The notes: a model not told the origin generated them from the letters alone. DNA of 64,000 nucleotides from JASGCL01 sp965262775 (GCA_965262775.1 CBDHFT010000007.1:124001-188000); one strand, 5' to 3'. Positions 10,601-19,566 are shown, numbered from the stretch's first letter. Program-made: numbers and translations.

Positions 10601-11252
10601 TGCCAAACGCGAAAGAATGGGCCCCGTTAATTTGCTGGCCGAACAGAATTTGCAAGAAACCGCAACCGACATGGAAAAATTAATCGCCGAGAAAAAAGAC
10701 CTCGACGAAGCCGTTATCAAATTACAAAGCGCGATTGCCAAATTAAATAGCGAGGCACGCCAGAAAATTTCGGAAGCCTTCCACCAAGTTAATGAAAATT
10801 TTGCGCGATTGTTTAAAATTTTATTTGGCGGCGGCGAGGCCTCGCTCTATTTTGATGGCGATTCCGACCCACTGACCGCGGGGTTAGAATTCACGGTTCA
10901 TCCCCCTGGCAAAAAACCTGGGCCACTGTCGTTGCTTTCGGGGGGCGAACAAACCCTAACTGCCCTCGCGCTTATTTTTGCGGTGATGGATATGAACCCG
11001 CCGCCGATTGCGGTGCTTGACGAGGTTGATGCGCCGCTCGACGATGCCAACATCCATCGCTTCACGCAATTATTACGGCAACGCAAAATTGATAACCCGC
11101 AAACGCGTTATTTGGTCATCACCCACCATCGCCTGACCATGGCGCGCATGGACCGGTTGTTTGGCGTCACCATGGCAGAAAAAGGAATCAGCACCATCGT
11201 CGGCGTCAATTTGGAAACCGCCGCCGAAATGGTGGGTAAAAAAGTTGCCTAA
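7653..11252 (+). CDS. smc: Chromosome segregation ATPase SMC
   Basis: 1199 aa. The N-terminal ABC half-domain has a Walker A motif GPNGCGKSNVVEALRWVMGE near residue 30. Two long Glu/Lys/Gln-rich coiled coils flank a poorly conserved hinge around residues 530-680. The C-terminal half-domain has the ABC signature LSGGEQTLTALALIF and Walker B with the catalytic acidic residue (AVLDEVDAPLDDANI). It acts as a dimer with ScpA/ScpB to organise and separate chromosomes. It follows the dsbA-like gene by 14 bp and precedes recF by 22 bp, so the three look co-transcribed. Length and domain order are normal. Confidence 0.96.
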   Translation: MFFSSITLHGFKSFLDETTIPLEVGLTGVVGPNGCGKSNVVEALRWVMGESNARKMRGDDMDDIIFMGTSSRAARNLASVTLNIVNDAPLNISADTAAKKTEASQAAASHAFPHPWHDLSELAVKRTLSRGAGSTYRINGKEVRGKDVQYLFMARATGASSASMVAQGRISNIINAKAGERRLILEEAAGVRALGARRHESELKLEATNKTLEEVGNIIAGLESARNKLLKDAKQADNYRALSKEIVELEAMILTIKITLENNKIKKLEEELFQLQKEQANLISGETEAARMLATETEKNIGFKSEMEKLNDEFIEAGRALTELKAEEKRYQNELALTRQRHEEIKSDLDNALAESSQSAEQERVLLLNCETREKQYPAEEEKLHQLHKKEQDILAALTAKESTFASKQKIFADWLQTKSKASSELQFLKDSLLAYQQQIQKKKQELEDVEKKLASQSAQGNIKTMVTEAEKKYNQLEKNYGELQKKLDATKTNWLTKKEAQQLAKQEKQQAIHQQDIARKEMVAEISALKNILGEATDDILNLMEVANGFEKALAVALLDEVESGLEESKPSHWQHFGTEKLIDYASRLTLPSLLEKVSAPKPLTRNLSLTYWVEKFEEAKKMQQQLLAGEKIVSKDGGLIRWDGFTIKPGIASEDAASRKLSAKNRLKMLSEQLPALEKNNEKIRADMTTWQEKETANVKKMEEEIQGLEKELANQQTLVAEHRVSWQKLQSDMVSNLRLDEQLTTTKKILIGEISNLESQIEKAEKNIAAQAKTTDNDQADIQEKQSAIQAEEEKLKSLRQEHIDAQLLFQQQQQLVNRHHDDLKNLRANVGEVMKRKQEKEKQIILLKERIETAVENIARLSTLPATLLEKITFQEKTYDVKKNAQVNLGEKLLSTENNMRDIGKQLKSWQDKLSVLREQVARAETFADVARGNLQHFHQEAEGRELLPLEKIQSILGEKVAINEAVLAKQEIALRDNLAKRERMGPVNLLAEQNLQETATDMEKLIAEKKDLDEAVIKLQSAIAKLNSEARQKISEAFHQVNENFARLFKILFGGGEASLYFDGDSDPLTAGLEFTVHPPGKKPGPLSLLSGGEQTLTALALIFAVMDMNPPPIAVLDEVDAPLDDANIHRFTQLLRQRKIDNPQTRYLVITHHRLTMARMDRLFGVTMAEKGISTIVGVNLETAAEMVGKKVA

Positions 11253-11274
11253 TTTTCTACCCCTGCCGCGTGCC

Positions 11275-12478
11275 ATGCCCCAAGAACAAGCCCAAAAAAA
11301 TAGTGAGGATTTGGCATTGCCCCCCGCGGCCCCAACTGCGCCAGTCGCCCCAACCGCCTTTGCCCCGCGCTCGCTGTTCTTGCATCGCCTAGCCCTGGAA
11401 AATTTTCGCAATTATGCCCTAACCGAATGTCATTTCGACATGCCCAAAAATGGCGCGATGATGGTGGTGTTAACGGGCGATAATGGCGCGGGCAAAACAA
11501 ATATATTGGAAGCCCTTTCCTTGCTCGCCCCTGGGCGCGGGCTGCGCGCGACAGCTGGGGAAGAAAAAGTAAGGTTTGGCCAAACGCGTTTTCGCTTGCG
11601 CGCCGATTTTGCCTACAACGACCAACCCGAAATATTAAAAATAGAATTCGATACCCATGAGAAGAAAATAAAATACCTGCTTAACCACCAACAGATAAAA
11701 GCCAACCAACGTAATTTTTCTTGCCTGTGGGTTTTGCCGCGGCACGATAGGTTGTTTTCAAGATTCCGCCAGCGAGCGTCGCCGTTTTTTTGATAAATTG
11801 ATAACCGCAACGCAAGCAAATCATTTTTCTGATGTCATGGGGTTGAACGAATTATTGCGCCAACGCCGTATCCTGTTGGAGCAAGGCAACGCCGACGCCA
11901 CCTGGCTGATGGTTTTAGAAAAACGCATTGCCGAAAAAAACATCGCCATCGCCAGCACGCGTCTTGCTTACAACAACAAATTAAATCAAGCCCTTATCAA
12001 GGGCTTCCAATTCTTGCCGCCGATGCTCCTTGATTTAACGGGCATGGTGGAAGAAATGTTGGAAACCATTCCCGCCGCCGATGCCGAAAAAATATATCAA
12101 AACTATTTGGCCAAATCGCGGGAAACAGAAAATATTGAGGGCGTGCATCGCAGCGATTTTACCGCCCTGCATTTGAAGAAAGATTTGCCCGCCAGCCTCT
12201 GCTCCACGGGGGAACAAAAATTGCTTGTGCTTGCCATGATGGTTGGGGCGGCGCAAATATTATCCGCGGAATTTGGTCGGCCGCCGCTTTTTTTGCTCGA
12301 CGATATTGTTTCACACCTTGATGATAAAAATCAACAAAGCCTGCTGGAACTTTTTCAATCATTGTCGGACGACCTTGCTATGCCTTGCTTCCTGACGGGA
12401 ACGCGCGCCCGCGATTTTTCTTCGCTTCATCATCGCGCGCAATTCATTACCCTTGCCAACGGACGAATCATCGTTTAA
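11275..12478 (+). pseudogene. recF: DNA replication/repair protein RecF, interrupted by a one-base frameshift
   Basis: RecF loads RecA at gaps with RecO and RecR. The first part (ATG 11275) has a Pro/Ala-rich lead of about 40 residues that is unusual for RecF. The classical start LHRLALENFRNYALTE follows, then Walker A GDNGAGKTNILEALSLLAPGRGLR and LWVLPRHDRLFS. The frame then turns to RFRQRASPFF and stops at 11793. In the next frame the expected RecF sequence DSASERRRFFDKLITATQ continues at about 11762. It reaches the signature region STGEQKLLVLAMMVGA and Walker B PLFLLDDIVSHLDD, ending at 12478. Deleting one A at 11760-11761 gives about 400 aa, a normal length. gyrB starts 20 bp later, the usual recF-gyrB order. 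Confidence 0.88.
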
Positions 12479-12498
12479 ACGATAGATAATAAAAAAAA

Positions 12499-14646
12499 AT
12501 GGCACCTACATCAAAAAACGCTGCTGCTGAAAATTATTCGGCTGATTCTATCAAGGTTTTAAAAGGTCTTGAGGCAGTCCGCAAACGCCCGGGCATGTAT
12601 ATCGGCGATACCGACGATGGTTCGGGGCTGCACCATATGGTTTATGAAGTTTTGGACAACGCAATTGACGAGGCGTTGGGCGGTTATTGCGATGAAATTT
12701 TGGTAACCCTTAATAAAGACGGGTCATGCACGGTAAAAGATAATGGCCGCGGCATCCCAACCGACATCCATAAAGAGGAAGGCGTGTCGGCCGCCGAAGT
12801 TATCATGACCCAATTACACGCGGGCGGAAAATTTGACCAAAATTCTTATAAAGTTTCGGGTGGTTTGCATGGCGTCGGTGTTTCGGTCGTCAATGCACTT
12901 TCTAGCAAGCTGCAACTTACCATTTGGCGCGATGGCAAAATTCATGAAATGAGTTTTGCCCATGGCGATGCTATTTCGCCGTTAAAGGAAATTGGCAAAC
13001 ACGACGGGCGTTCGGGCACCCAAGTTTCTTTCATGCCTTCGGAAGAGACCTTCACAAAAATCAAATTTGATTTTCATACATTGGAACATCGCATTCGCGA
13101 ACTTGCTTTTCTTAATTCGGGCGTAAAAATTATTTTGCGCGATGACCGCCCCGCCAAACCAAAGGAAGAAACTTTTCAATACACGGGCGGGGTCAAGGCC
13201 TTTGTCGAATGGTTAGATCGCGCCAAAAACAAATTGCATGGCCAGGCTATTTATGGCACCGCGCAGCGTGAAGGTATCACCGTGGAATTCGCCATGCAAT
13301 GGAATGATTCATACCATGAAAATATGTTGTGCTTTACCAATAATATTCCTCAAGGTGATGGCGGGACTCACCTTGCTGGATTTCGCGCTGCCCTGACCAA
13401 ACAAATCAACAAGCAAGCTTTGGATAGCGGCAAAAAAGAAAAAGTAACTGTGTCGGGCGATGACGCGCGCGAGGGTTTGACTTGCGTTCTTTCGGTTAAG
13501 GTGCCCGACCCCAAATTTTCTAGCCAAACCAAAGAAAAATTGGTTTCGTCAGAAGTGCGCCCCGTGGTGGAAACCATCGTTAATGAAAAATTAGAAGAAT
13601 GGTTGGGCGAGCATCCCGCGGCGGCAAAAGATATCATGAAAAAAATTATGGAGGCCGCCCTAGCGCGGGAGGCCGCCCGCAAAGCCCGCGAACTAACAAG
13701 GCGTAAATCGGCACTGGATGTGGCGTCCTTGCCAGGCAAATTGGCCGATTGCCAAGAACGGTCCCCCGAACGGTCGGAGATTTTTATTGTCGAAGGCGAT
13801 TCGGCAGGTGGTTCGGCAAAACAAGGTCGCGACAGAAAATACCAAGCCATTTTACCATTGCGCGGCAAAATTCTTAATGTGGAACGGGCGCGATTTGATA
13901 AAATGCTTGCCAGCAACGAAATTGGCACCCTGATAACCGCCCTGGGCACGGGGATTGGCCGCGATGAATTCAACCCTGATAAACTGCGTTATCATAAAAT
14001 TATTATCATGACCGACGCCGATGTGGATGGCAGCCACATTCGCACCCTGCTGCTGACGTTTTTTTATCGCCAAATGGAAGAAATAATAAAACGCGGGCAC
14101 CTTTATATTGCGCAACCACCATTGTATTTTGCCAAGCGCGGCGAAAAGGGTGTTTACTTGAAAGACGAACCCTCGCTGCAAAATTATTTGTTAGACATGA
14201 TTATCGACGATTGTGTTATGAAAGACAAAAACAATCAACAACGCAAAGGTAAGGATCTAAAAACCTTCGTCTTGCATTGCGCCCGTGCGGTTGAAAATGA
14301 AACGATAAGCGATGAAATTAAGAATAGTTTTGGCGATGTGGGTATTACCCTCCATTACAAAAACGAAGACATCGCCATTGCCAACCATGAAATGTTGGTG
14401 ACCGTTATCGCTAACTTAGGAAAAAAAGGCCTGACCATCCAACGTTACAAAGGCCTCGGCGAAATGAACCCAGAACAATTGTGGGAAACAACGCTCGACC
14501 CCAATGCGCGTTCTTTGTTGCAGGTAAAAATTGGCGATGCGCAAGAAACATCCGACCTGTTTAGCACCCTGATGGGTGATGTTACCGAGCCAAGACGAGA
14601 ATTTATTCAAGAAAATGCTTTGTCAGTAAAAAATATTGATGTATAA
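12499..14646 (+). CDS. gyrB: DNA gyrase subunit B
   Basis: 715 aa. The GHKL ATPase domain is at the N-terminus (EAVRKRPGMYIGDT, EVLDNAIDEALGG, DNGRGIPTDIH, GGLHGVGVSVVNALS). The transducer domain is followed by the TOPRIM domain (IFIVEGDSAGGSAKQGRDRKYQAILPLRGKILNVE, IIIMTDADVDGSHI). The C-terminal RYKGLGEMNPEQLWETTLDP and the family end EPRREFIQENALSVKNIDV are intact. It pairs with GyrA, not in this window, to introduce negative supercoils. It is shorter than the roughly 800-residue gyrases of many proteobacteria, but no core motif is missing. It follows recF by 20 bp, probably in the same transcription unit. Confidence 0.97.
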   Translation: MAPTSKNAAAENYSADSIKVLKGLEAVRKRPGMYIGDTDDGSGLHHMVYEVLDNAIDEALGGYCDEILVTLNKDGSCTVKDNGRGIPTDIHKEEGVSAAEVIMTQLHAGGKFDQNSYKVSGGLHGVGVSVVNALSSKLQLTIWRDGKIHEMSFAHGDAISPLKEIGKHDGRSGTQVSFMPSEETFTKIKFDFHTLEHRIRELAFLNSGVKIILRDDRPAKPKEETFQYTGGVKAFVEWLDRAKNKLHGQAIYGTAQREGITVEFAMQWNDSYHENMLCFTNNIPQGDGGTHLAGFRAALTKQINKQALDSGKKEKVTVSGDDAREGLTCVLSVKVPDPKFSSQTKEKLVSSEVRPVVETIVNEKLEEWLGEHPAAAKDIMKKIMEAALAREAARKARELTRRKSALDVASLPGKLADCQERSPERSEIFIVEGDSAGGSAKQGRDRKYQAILPLRGKILNVERARFDKMLASNEIGTLITALGTGIGRDEFNPDKLRYHKIIIMTDADVDGSHIRTLLLTFFYRQMEEIIKRGHLYIAQPPLYFAKRGEKGVYLKDEPSLQNYLLDMIIDDCVMKDKNNQQRKGKDLKTFVLHCARAVENETISDEIKNSFGDVGITLHYKNEDIAIANHEMLVTVIANLGKKGLTIQRYKGLGEMNPEQLWETTLDPNARSLLQVKIGDAQETSDLFSTLMGDVTEPRREFIQENALSVKNIDV

Positions 14647-14731
14647 CGAAATTAGGTTTTCAGCGTGGGACGAAATAGTGCTGAAAGTAATAGTATTTTT
14701 GTTTGATAGAAATCTTAGAAAGCTAGTTACC

Positions 14732-15583
14732 ATGAACATAATAAAAAAAATAACGCGCCCGCTTGTTGTTGCGTTGACATTGATTGCGTTATCCAACATC
14801 GCCGTTGCCCGCGATTACTTATTACTGCAAACCACCAGTTCGGTTGAGGATTCTGGTTTGTTGCGTTATATTTTACCAAAATTTACCAAACAAACTGGCA
14901 TCAAAGTTAAAGCCGTTTCCTTGGGCACTGGGCTGGCCCTGGCCGCCGCGGCGCGGGGCGAGGCCGATGTAGCCATAACCCATAGCCCCAAGTTGGAAAA
15001 GGAATATGAAAGCAAAGGATTATTTTCAAACAGACAGCGGCTTTTTTGGAATGATTTTGTTCTGGTTGGCCCCCCTGCCCTTGCGCCACAATTTGTCAAT
15101 ATCAAAGATGTCGAGGAAGCATTCAAAGCCATCGAAAAAAATAAAATACTATTCTTTTCACGCGGCGATAACAGCGGCACCTATAACAAAGAATTGGAAA
15201 TTTGGTCAAAGGTTGGTCTAGCCCCCAAAAAATTTGATAACGCTTGGTATAAATTGTTGGGCCAGCCGATGGGTAAGACCTTGCAATCGGCCATCGCGGT
15301 TAATGCGATTACTTTATCCGACCTGGCGACCTTCTCGAAAAGCAATGTCCGTGATTATGTTATTTTATTTAAAAGCCGCGAAGCTAGCGATAAAACGCCC
15401 GACAAATTATTAAAAAATGATTATAGTATTATTTTAATAAGTGATAAAAAATTTCCCCAGTTAGAGCATGAAAAAGCCCAAAAGTTTTTTGATTGGATGT
15501 ATAATAAAGACCAAACTGCCCCTGGGCAAACTCTCGCCCGCGAATACCGCATCAAGGATAAACAAGTTTTCTTTCAATATTAA
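14732..15583 (+). CDS. Periplasmic substrate-binding protein, tungstate/molybdate (TupA) type
   Basis: 283 aa from ATG 14732, chosen because it gives a proper signal peptide (MNIIKKITRPLVVALTLIAL, cleaved near AVA-RD); the longer frame from 14636 overlaps gyrB. The mature protein begins LLLQTTSSVEDSGLLRYILPKFTKQTGIKVKAVSLGTG. It continues with ARGEADVAITHSP, FNDFVLVGP-like WNDFVLVGPP and SRGDNSGTY, the pattern of TupA-like oxyanion-binding proteins. It would deliver tungstate or molybdate to an ABC importer, but no permease or ATPase gene is nearby, so it is an orphan here. MoeA at 28.5 kb shows that the organism makes molybdenum cofactor. The exact anion is not certain. Confidence 0.75.
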   Translation: MNIIKKITRPLVVALTLIALSNIAVARDYLLLQTTSSVEDSGLLRYILPKFTKQTGIKVKAVSLGTGLALAAAARGEADVAITHSPKLEKEYESKGLFSNRQRLFWNDFVLVGPPALAPQFVNIKDVEEAFKAIEKNKILFFSRGDNSGTYNKELEIWSKVGLAPKKFDNAWYKLLGQPMGKTLQSAIAVNAITLSDLATFSKSNVRDYVILFKSREASDKTPDKLLKNDYSIILISDKKFPQLEHEKAQKFFDWMYNKDQTAPGQTLAREYRIKDKQVFFQY

Positions 15584-15590
15584 ACGCGAC

Positions 15591-16178
15591 TTAAACCACG
15601 GGGGTATGGGTTGGAAGATTGCCTGATTCCAACACCGTCTGTTTTTCGTAAACCGCGCCGCTGACCGAATGCATAGATTTTACTTTTTCCAAAAAATCCT
15701 TATCGGCAATGGGCAATGGAACAACCGTGGTGCGCTTTAATATTTCCAGCGCGAATATCGATGTTACATCGAATAATTTTACATTGATGCTTTTTACCAG
15801 ACGGCGATAAAGATCGTCATAGGCCGCCACATCCTTTACCATAACCATCAACATATAATCATATTCACCCGTAATCCGATATACCGACACAACTTCGGGA
15901 AAAGATCGAACGGCATTAACAAATGATTTAGCCCATTCGTCAGAATGGTCGTTGGTTTTAATCATAACGAAGGTTACCAATGGACAATTTATCTTCCCTG
16001 GGTCAAGCAACATGACGGAACCGAGGATAATCTTTTCCTCTTCCATCTTTTTTATTCTTTTCCAACAGGGTGTGGGCGATAACCCCACGCGCGTCGCAAT
16101 GTCCGCCACCGAGAGGCTGGCATCGCGTTGCAGAAGATACAATATTTTGTAATCTATTTCATCTAATTCGTAAGCCAT
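15591..16178 (-). CDS. Lrp/AsnC-family transcriptional regulator
   Basis: 195 aa. An N-terminal winged helix-turn-helix (LDEIDYKILYLLQRDASLSVADIATRVGLSPTPCWKRIKKMEEEKII, residues 5-50) is followed by the RAM/AsnC ligand-binding domain (FPEVVSVYRITGEYDYMLMVMVKDVAAYDDLYRRLV). Family members are usually about 150-165 aa. Here about 35 extra residues follow the RAM domain (DKDFLEKVKSMHSVSGAVYEKQ...). Such regulators sense amino acids and often control nearby transport or catabolic genes. The neighbour upstream on the same strand is a polyamine-type binding protein. A strong terminator lies between them, so they are separate transcripts. The target is unknown. Confidence 0.9.
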   Translation of the reverse strand: MAYELDEIDYKILYLLQRDASLSVADIATRVGLSPTPCWKRIKKMEEEKIILGSVMLLDPGKINCPLVTFVMIKTNDHSDEWAKSFVNAVRSFPEVVSVYRITGEYDYMLMVMVKDVAAYDDLYRRLVKSINVKLFDVTSIFALEILKRTTVVPLPIADKDFLEKVKSMHSVSGAVYEKQTVLESGNLPTHTPVV

Positions 16179-16287
16179 GGATATTTATTTACAAATTGCC
16201 CTCTTCTGCTATATTTTGTTATAGGCTGTTTTTTAGCATATTATATTGTTTATACCCATTTATCAACTTTTTATTTACGGAAAAAAT

Positions 16288-16322
16288 AAAAAAAGGGGAG
16301 AGATTTTCTCAATCCCTCCCCT
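16288..16322 (-). terminator. Rho-independent terminator for the polyamine-binding protein gene
   Basis: On the minus strand GGGGAG pairs with CTCCCC (16295-16300 and 16316-16321) and the stem is extended inside by GATT/AATC around a short loop. It is followed by a run of seven T. It lies just downstream of the stop at 16347 and before the Lrp gene. Confidence 0.8.
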
Positions 16323-16346
16323 CTATAGTAGAAAAAATAAGAAAAA

Positions 16347-17435
16347 TCAATTGCCTGATTTTATTTTATTAAAATCATCATTCATAAATTTTGATACTTC
16401 ATCGGTTAATGGCACCTGGAAGGCAACCTTAGACAGGTATTTTTCGGGGTTAGAAACCACCGATTTATCAATAACAGCCTTAGGAATGCTTTTCATGCCT
16501 ATATCGTTAGCGTGACCATAACCAAAAAAGCTAACCAATTGGGTGGCGCTTTCTGGGGCGGTAACGGCATCAATAAAATCATAGACTTTTTGAGGATCGC
16601 TGGTGCTTGATTTTGCCCAAACATAACCGCAAACATAGGAAGTGAATCCTTCTTTCGTATCGCGCGTCATTTTGACATTCAAGCCATCGGCTTGCATGGT
16701 AATGGGCGTTTCATTCCACGCCCATGCCACCAATATCTCACCGGTTTTCATGCCCGCGGCCAAATTGGGGCCATCGCTCCAATAAAATTTGACGTTTTTA
16801 TGGGCCTGGCGCAACCATACCAAAGCCTTTTGGTATTTTGCATCGTTCTGAGTTTTGATTTCAGTCCAATCCCTGGTGCCCGTTGCCAACAAACCCAATT
16901 GCATCCAATCGGTAAAGTTATCGGGCACTGATATTTTTCCTTTGTATTTGGGGTTAACAAATACCTGCAGCGACCGAACATCGCTAGCGGGAACTTTGTC
17001 AGCATTATAGGTCACCGCGGTTTGTCCAATATCATAAGGTATGACGTAAACCTTCCCCTCGTGAACAAAACCTGGCAAGTTTTTATAGCGAGCATTCAAA
17101 TTCTTATAATTTTTTAGCTTGCTAACATCTATCGGTTGGATAAGCCCACTTTCACGCCAACGATTCGTATTGTAAGAGCAAGGATGCGCCAGGTCTATCT
17201 TAAAGCCCGCAGTCATCTTTGCCCTTGCTTCTTCTTCTTCGGCGTAGATAGAAAAGCTAGGTTTCTTTTTATATTTATCCATGTAGGGCTTGAAATAAAT
17301 CGGGTCATCATAACCCGACCAATCATAAACCCTCAGGTTGCTATCGGCGTGCGCTACTTTACTGCCCGCCAAATTTATCAAAGAGAACGATGCCACAAGC
17401 ATCATCCCTGACAATAATTTTTTTATTTTCATCAT
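16347..17435 (-). CDS. Spermidine/putrescine-type periplasmic binding protein
   Basis: 362 aa with signal peptide (MMKIKKLLSGMMLVASFSLI, cleaved near AHA-DS). The mature protein opens with NLRVYDWSGYDDP, typical of PotD/PotF-like proteins, and has the later blocks IDLAHPCSYN, VYVIPYDIGQTAVTYNADKVP, PDNFTDWMQLGLLATG and ILVAWAWNE. It should capture a polyamine or a related cation for an ABC importer. No PotABC genes are adjacent, so the partner must be elsewhere. It is a monocistronic unit: a terminator follows, and about 145 bp of AT-rich DNA separates it from the GST gene upstream. The substrate is inferred from the family only. Confidence 0.85.
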   Translation of the reverse strand: MMKIKKLLSGMMLVASFSLINLAGSKVAHADSNLRVYDWSGYDDPIYFKPYMDKYKKKPSFSIYAEEEEARAKMTAGFKIDLAHPCSYNTNRWRESGLIQPIDVSKLKNYKNLNARYKNLPGFVHEGKVYVIPYDIGQTAVTYNADKVPASDVRSLQVFVNPKYKGKISVPDNFTDWMQLGLLATGTRDWTEIKTQNDAKYQKALVWLRQAHKNVKFYWSDGPNLAAGMKTGEILVAWAWNETPITMQADGLNVKMTRDTKEGFTSYVCGYVWAKSSTSDPQKVYDFIDAVTAPESATQLVSFFGYGHANDIGMKSIPKAVIDKSVVSNPEKYLSKVAFQVPLTDEVSKFMNDDFNKIKSGN

Positions 17436-17580
17436 ATGCGGCCCCCTTAGCCATCAATAATAACCGAATAATTTTATAAGGGTTTCAACCCTCTAACTAG
17501 TCAGTTTGAAAATTATTACTTTTGCGAGTATGATAAAACTATTATTAAAAAATACAAGTATTATTTTATTAATATTTTTT

Positions 17581-18213
17581 TTAGGCAGGCTTCACCGTAT
17601 GGGCCACCGCGGGGGCTTGCTCCATGGTATCAAGCCATTTTGCCAATTTGGGGTGTTTAGGACGCCAACCCCAATCAGGAAAACGAAAATCCAAATAATC
17701 CAAAGCCACCACCAATGTCGCCGTGACCAAATTGACCTTGTCTCCTATCAACTCAAGGTTTTTATCCATGAAATCGATGCCGTGGTTTACAGCCATTTCT
17801 TGGCGTTTTATCCATGTATCATCCAATGGTATGCCGCTATTTTCTTCCTTTCGCATGCGGTTTTGCGCCATCAGCACCGCCGCATTGCAAATACCGTCGG
17901 CTATGGCGTGATGAAACATGGTGCGCCCCGCCCCCACCCCGTGCAATGGTAAAAAATCAGAAGGACGATGGTCGGCGCCATGGTGCAGGGCCTGCAAATA
18001 AAAAATAATCGCCAATGAATCGCCGATGGCTTGACCGTCGTCGGTTAGCAAGGTTGGAATCTTACCAAGCGGGTTTTTAGGGCGCAGGGTAGCATCATCG
18101 GCCCGCGGGTTGGTGGCAACCTCGGTTATTTTATCGCCAAGCCCCATAGCATGGGCGGCGATGAGGACTTTTCGCCCATAGGGGCTAAGCTTAGAATTAA
18201 ATAATTGCATCAT
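17581..18213 (-). CDS. Glutathione S-transferase family protein
   Basis: About 210 aa. I place the start at the ATG at 18213 (MMQLFNSKLSPYGRKVLIAAHAMGL) because an AGGT ribosome-binding-like sequence lies about 9 bp upstream; a longer TTG start at 18234 is possible. The N-terminal thioredoxin-like domain has the glutathione-site segment NPLGKIPTLLTDDGQAIGDSLAIIFYL. An all-helical C-terminal domain follows, with the family's ATLVVALDYLDFRFPDWGWRPKHPKLAKWLD segment. The Ser in SPYGRK near the N-terminus is the likely glutathione-activating residue. Role is probably detoxification. It is transcribed divergently from the carbohydrate island. Confidence 0.88.
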   Translation of the reverse strand: MMQLFNSKLSPYGRKVLIAAHAMGLGDKITEVATNPRADDATLRPKNPLGKIPTLLTDDGQAIGDSLAIIFYLQALHHGADHRPSDFLPLHGVGAGRTMFHHAIADGICNAAVLMAQNRMRKEENSGIPLDDTWIKRQEMAVNHGIDFMDKNLELIGDKVNLVTATLVVALDYLDFRFPDWGWRPKHPKLAKWLDTMEQAPAVAHTVKPA

Positions 18214-18435
18214 AAAAATATTACCTATACCCAAATTTATAAAACAGCAAGGAGCTTTATTAAAAAAAAATAGCTAAAAAATATAAAATTGAGATTTTTA
18301 TGACGGCCAAACAATCACCTTATAGCGATATTATGTTTTATTTTTTGGAAAATTCAAAATAAAATAATAAAATATATTTTTTTACCATTCATTGCTATTT
18401 TTTTAGATTTATAAAGACTTTTTAGAATAAAAATC

Positions 18436-18441
18436 TATAAT
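18436..18441 (+). promoter_or_regulatory. Candidate -10 box for the carbohydrate island
   Basis: A perfect TATAAT lies 49 bp before the first gene of the island, in the 270-bp AT-rich divergent region between the GST gene and the island. No good -35 hexamer is present at 16-18 bp upstream, so the call rests on the -10 alone in an AT-rich background. Confidence 0.3.
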
Positions 18442-18489
18442 AATCTAAGTATACATTGCTAAATAGATTTCTATTAAGTAACCAACGCT

Positions 18490-19566
18490 ATGGTTCAAAA
18501 ATTAAACATTGCGGTATTATTGGCTGGGAACTTGCGCACATTTGAACAAACGGCGCCGCTGCTTAAAAAATATTTGCTTAATAAATATCAAAGCGACGTT
18601 TTTATCTATACCCCCAACCAGCTAGAACACAATAACGCGGCCTGGCACGGGATGACGGGAAACGGCAACACGGTATCATCGCAACTTAGCCAAGATATTA
18701 TCCGCAAGGCCAACAAACTTTATAAGCCAAAAAAATTTGTTATTAGCGACCAATTCAAAAATGTAAAAACCAACGGATTGTGGAAGTACCCACGAAAATT
18801 GGATAGCGGCGTGCAATCCACCCCCCTGACGGGCGCTTATCAAATGTTTTTTAATTGGAAAGAGGTTAATAAATTATGGATGGGTTATGCCAGAAAAAAC
18901 AAAAAAAAATATGACTTCGTGGTCTTTATTCGACCAGACGTACTTTTGTTAGAACCCTTGCGTTTGGAATCTTATAGCCAGTTCTTCACATTTAATAAAA
19001 AGACCATCGTTTTTTTTTACGGCAACGGGGGCATTATACAAAATAAAAATATGTTTGCCTGGCTGCATTCGAGTTCTGACAGAATAATTTTTGCCAAGCC
19101 GCAGGTTATGAAAAAATTCCTCAATATATTTGACCATTTTGATAGATATTTTAAAAAGGCTCCGCGCCTGCCCTTTCCCGAATGGTTGTGCTGTTGTTTT
19201 GAAAATCAACAAAGCCTTTATGCTATTGAGCAAGGCTTGTACCCTATATTTGGTAAAATCAATCATGTGTTGAAAAGGGTTGATAAAACAAAAGACCAAA
19301 TTTTTATCTTTTTTGATAGGTTGCACCATCCCCTCAAATCCATGCCGCCCTATTATGGCGAGCTTAGACGCCGCGTATATTACCTCATCATAAAAGAAAA
19401 AATTAAATTATGGCGACATTACATGGTGCAAGGATTTAAAAACCTACCGCGTAGTTCCCTTCACGCCCTGGTCAAAATTTACCTCAACAGCCCCCCGCTA
19501 TATATCCCTTGGCGATTTATAAAAAGAAATATATTCTTGAAAAAGTCTTTAAAATCATATAATTAA
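18490..19566 (+). CDS. Putative surface-carbohydrate protein, paralogue A of the LAGNLRTFE family
   Basis: 358 aa with no signal peptide. It begins LNIAVLLAGNLRTFEQTAPLLKKYLLNKY and SDVFIYTPNQLEHNNAAWHG. The central block YDFVVFIRPDVLLLEPLRLESY is followed by SDRIIFAKPQVMKKFLNIFDHFDRYFKKAP. The hydrophobic beta-strand ending in RPD, the DNIF-like surroundings and the neighbours (GT2 and STELLO-type genes) suggest a nucleotide-sugar-dependent transferase of capsule or LPS synthesis. I do not recognise a named family with certainty, so no function is asserted. Four further paralogues lie within 7 kb. The C-terminus is very basic (KKEKIKLWRHYMVQGFKNL), possibly a membrane-surface contact. Confidence 0.75.
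   Translation: MVQKLNIAVLLAGNLRTFEQTAPLLKKYLLNKYQSDVFIYTPNQLEHNNAAWHGMTGNGNTVSSQLSQDIIRKANKLYKPKKFVISDQFKNVKTNGLWKYPRKLDSGVQSTPLTGAYQMFFNWKEVNKLWMGYARKNKKKYDFVVFIRPDVLLLEPLRLESYSQFFTFNKKTIVFFYGNGGIIQNKNMFAWLHSSSDRIIFAKPQVMKKFLNIFDHFDRYFKKAPRLPFPEWLCCCFENQQSLYAIEQGLYPIFGKINHVLKRVDKTKDQIFIFFDRLHHPLKSMPPYYGELRRRVYYLIIKEKIKLWRHYMVQGFKNLPRSSLHALVKIYLNSPPLYIPWRFIKRNIFLKKSLKSYN

Noticed and set aside
13368..13973. 201-codon minus-strand frame inside gyrB
   Set aside because: It covers the conserved TOPRIM region of gyrB on the other strand; Ser/Arg-rich composition typical of an antisense shadow.
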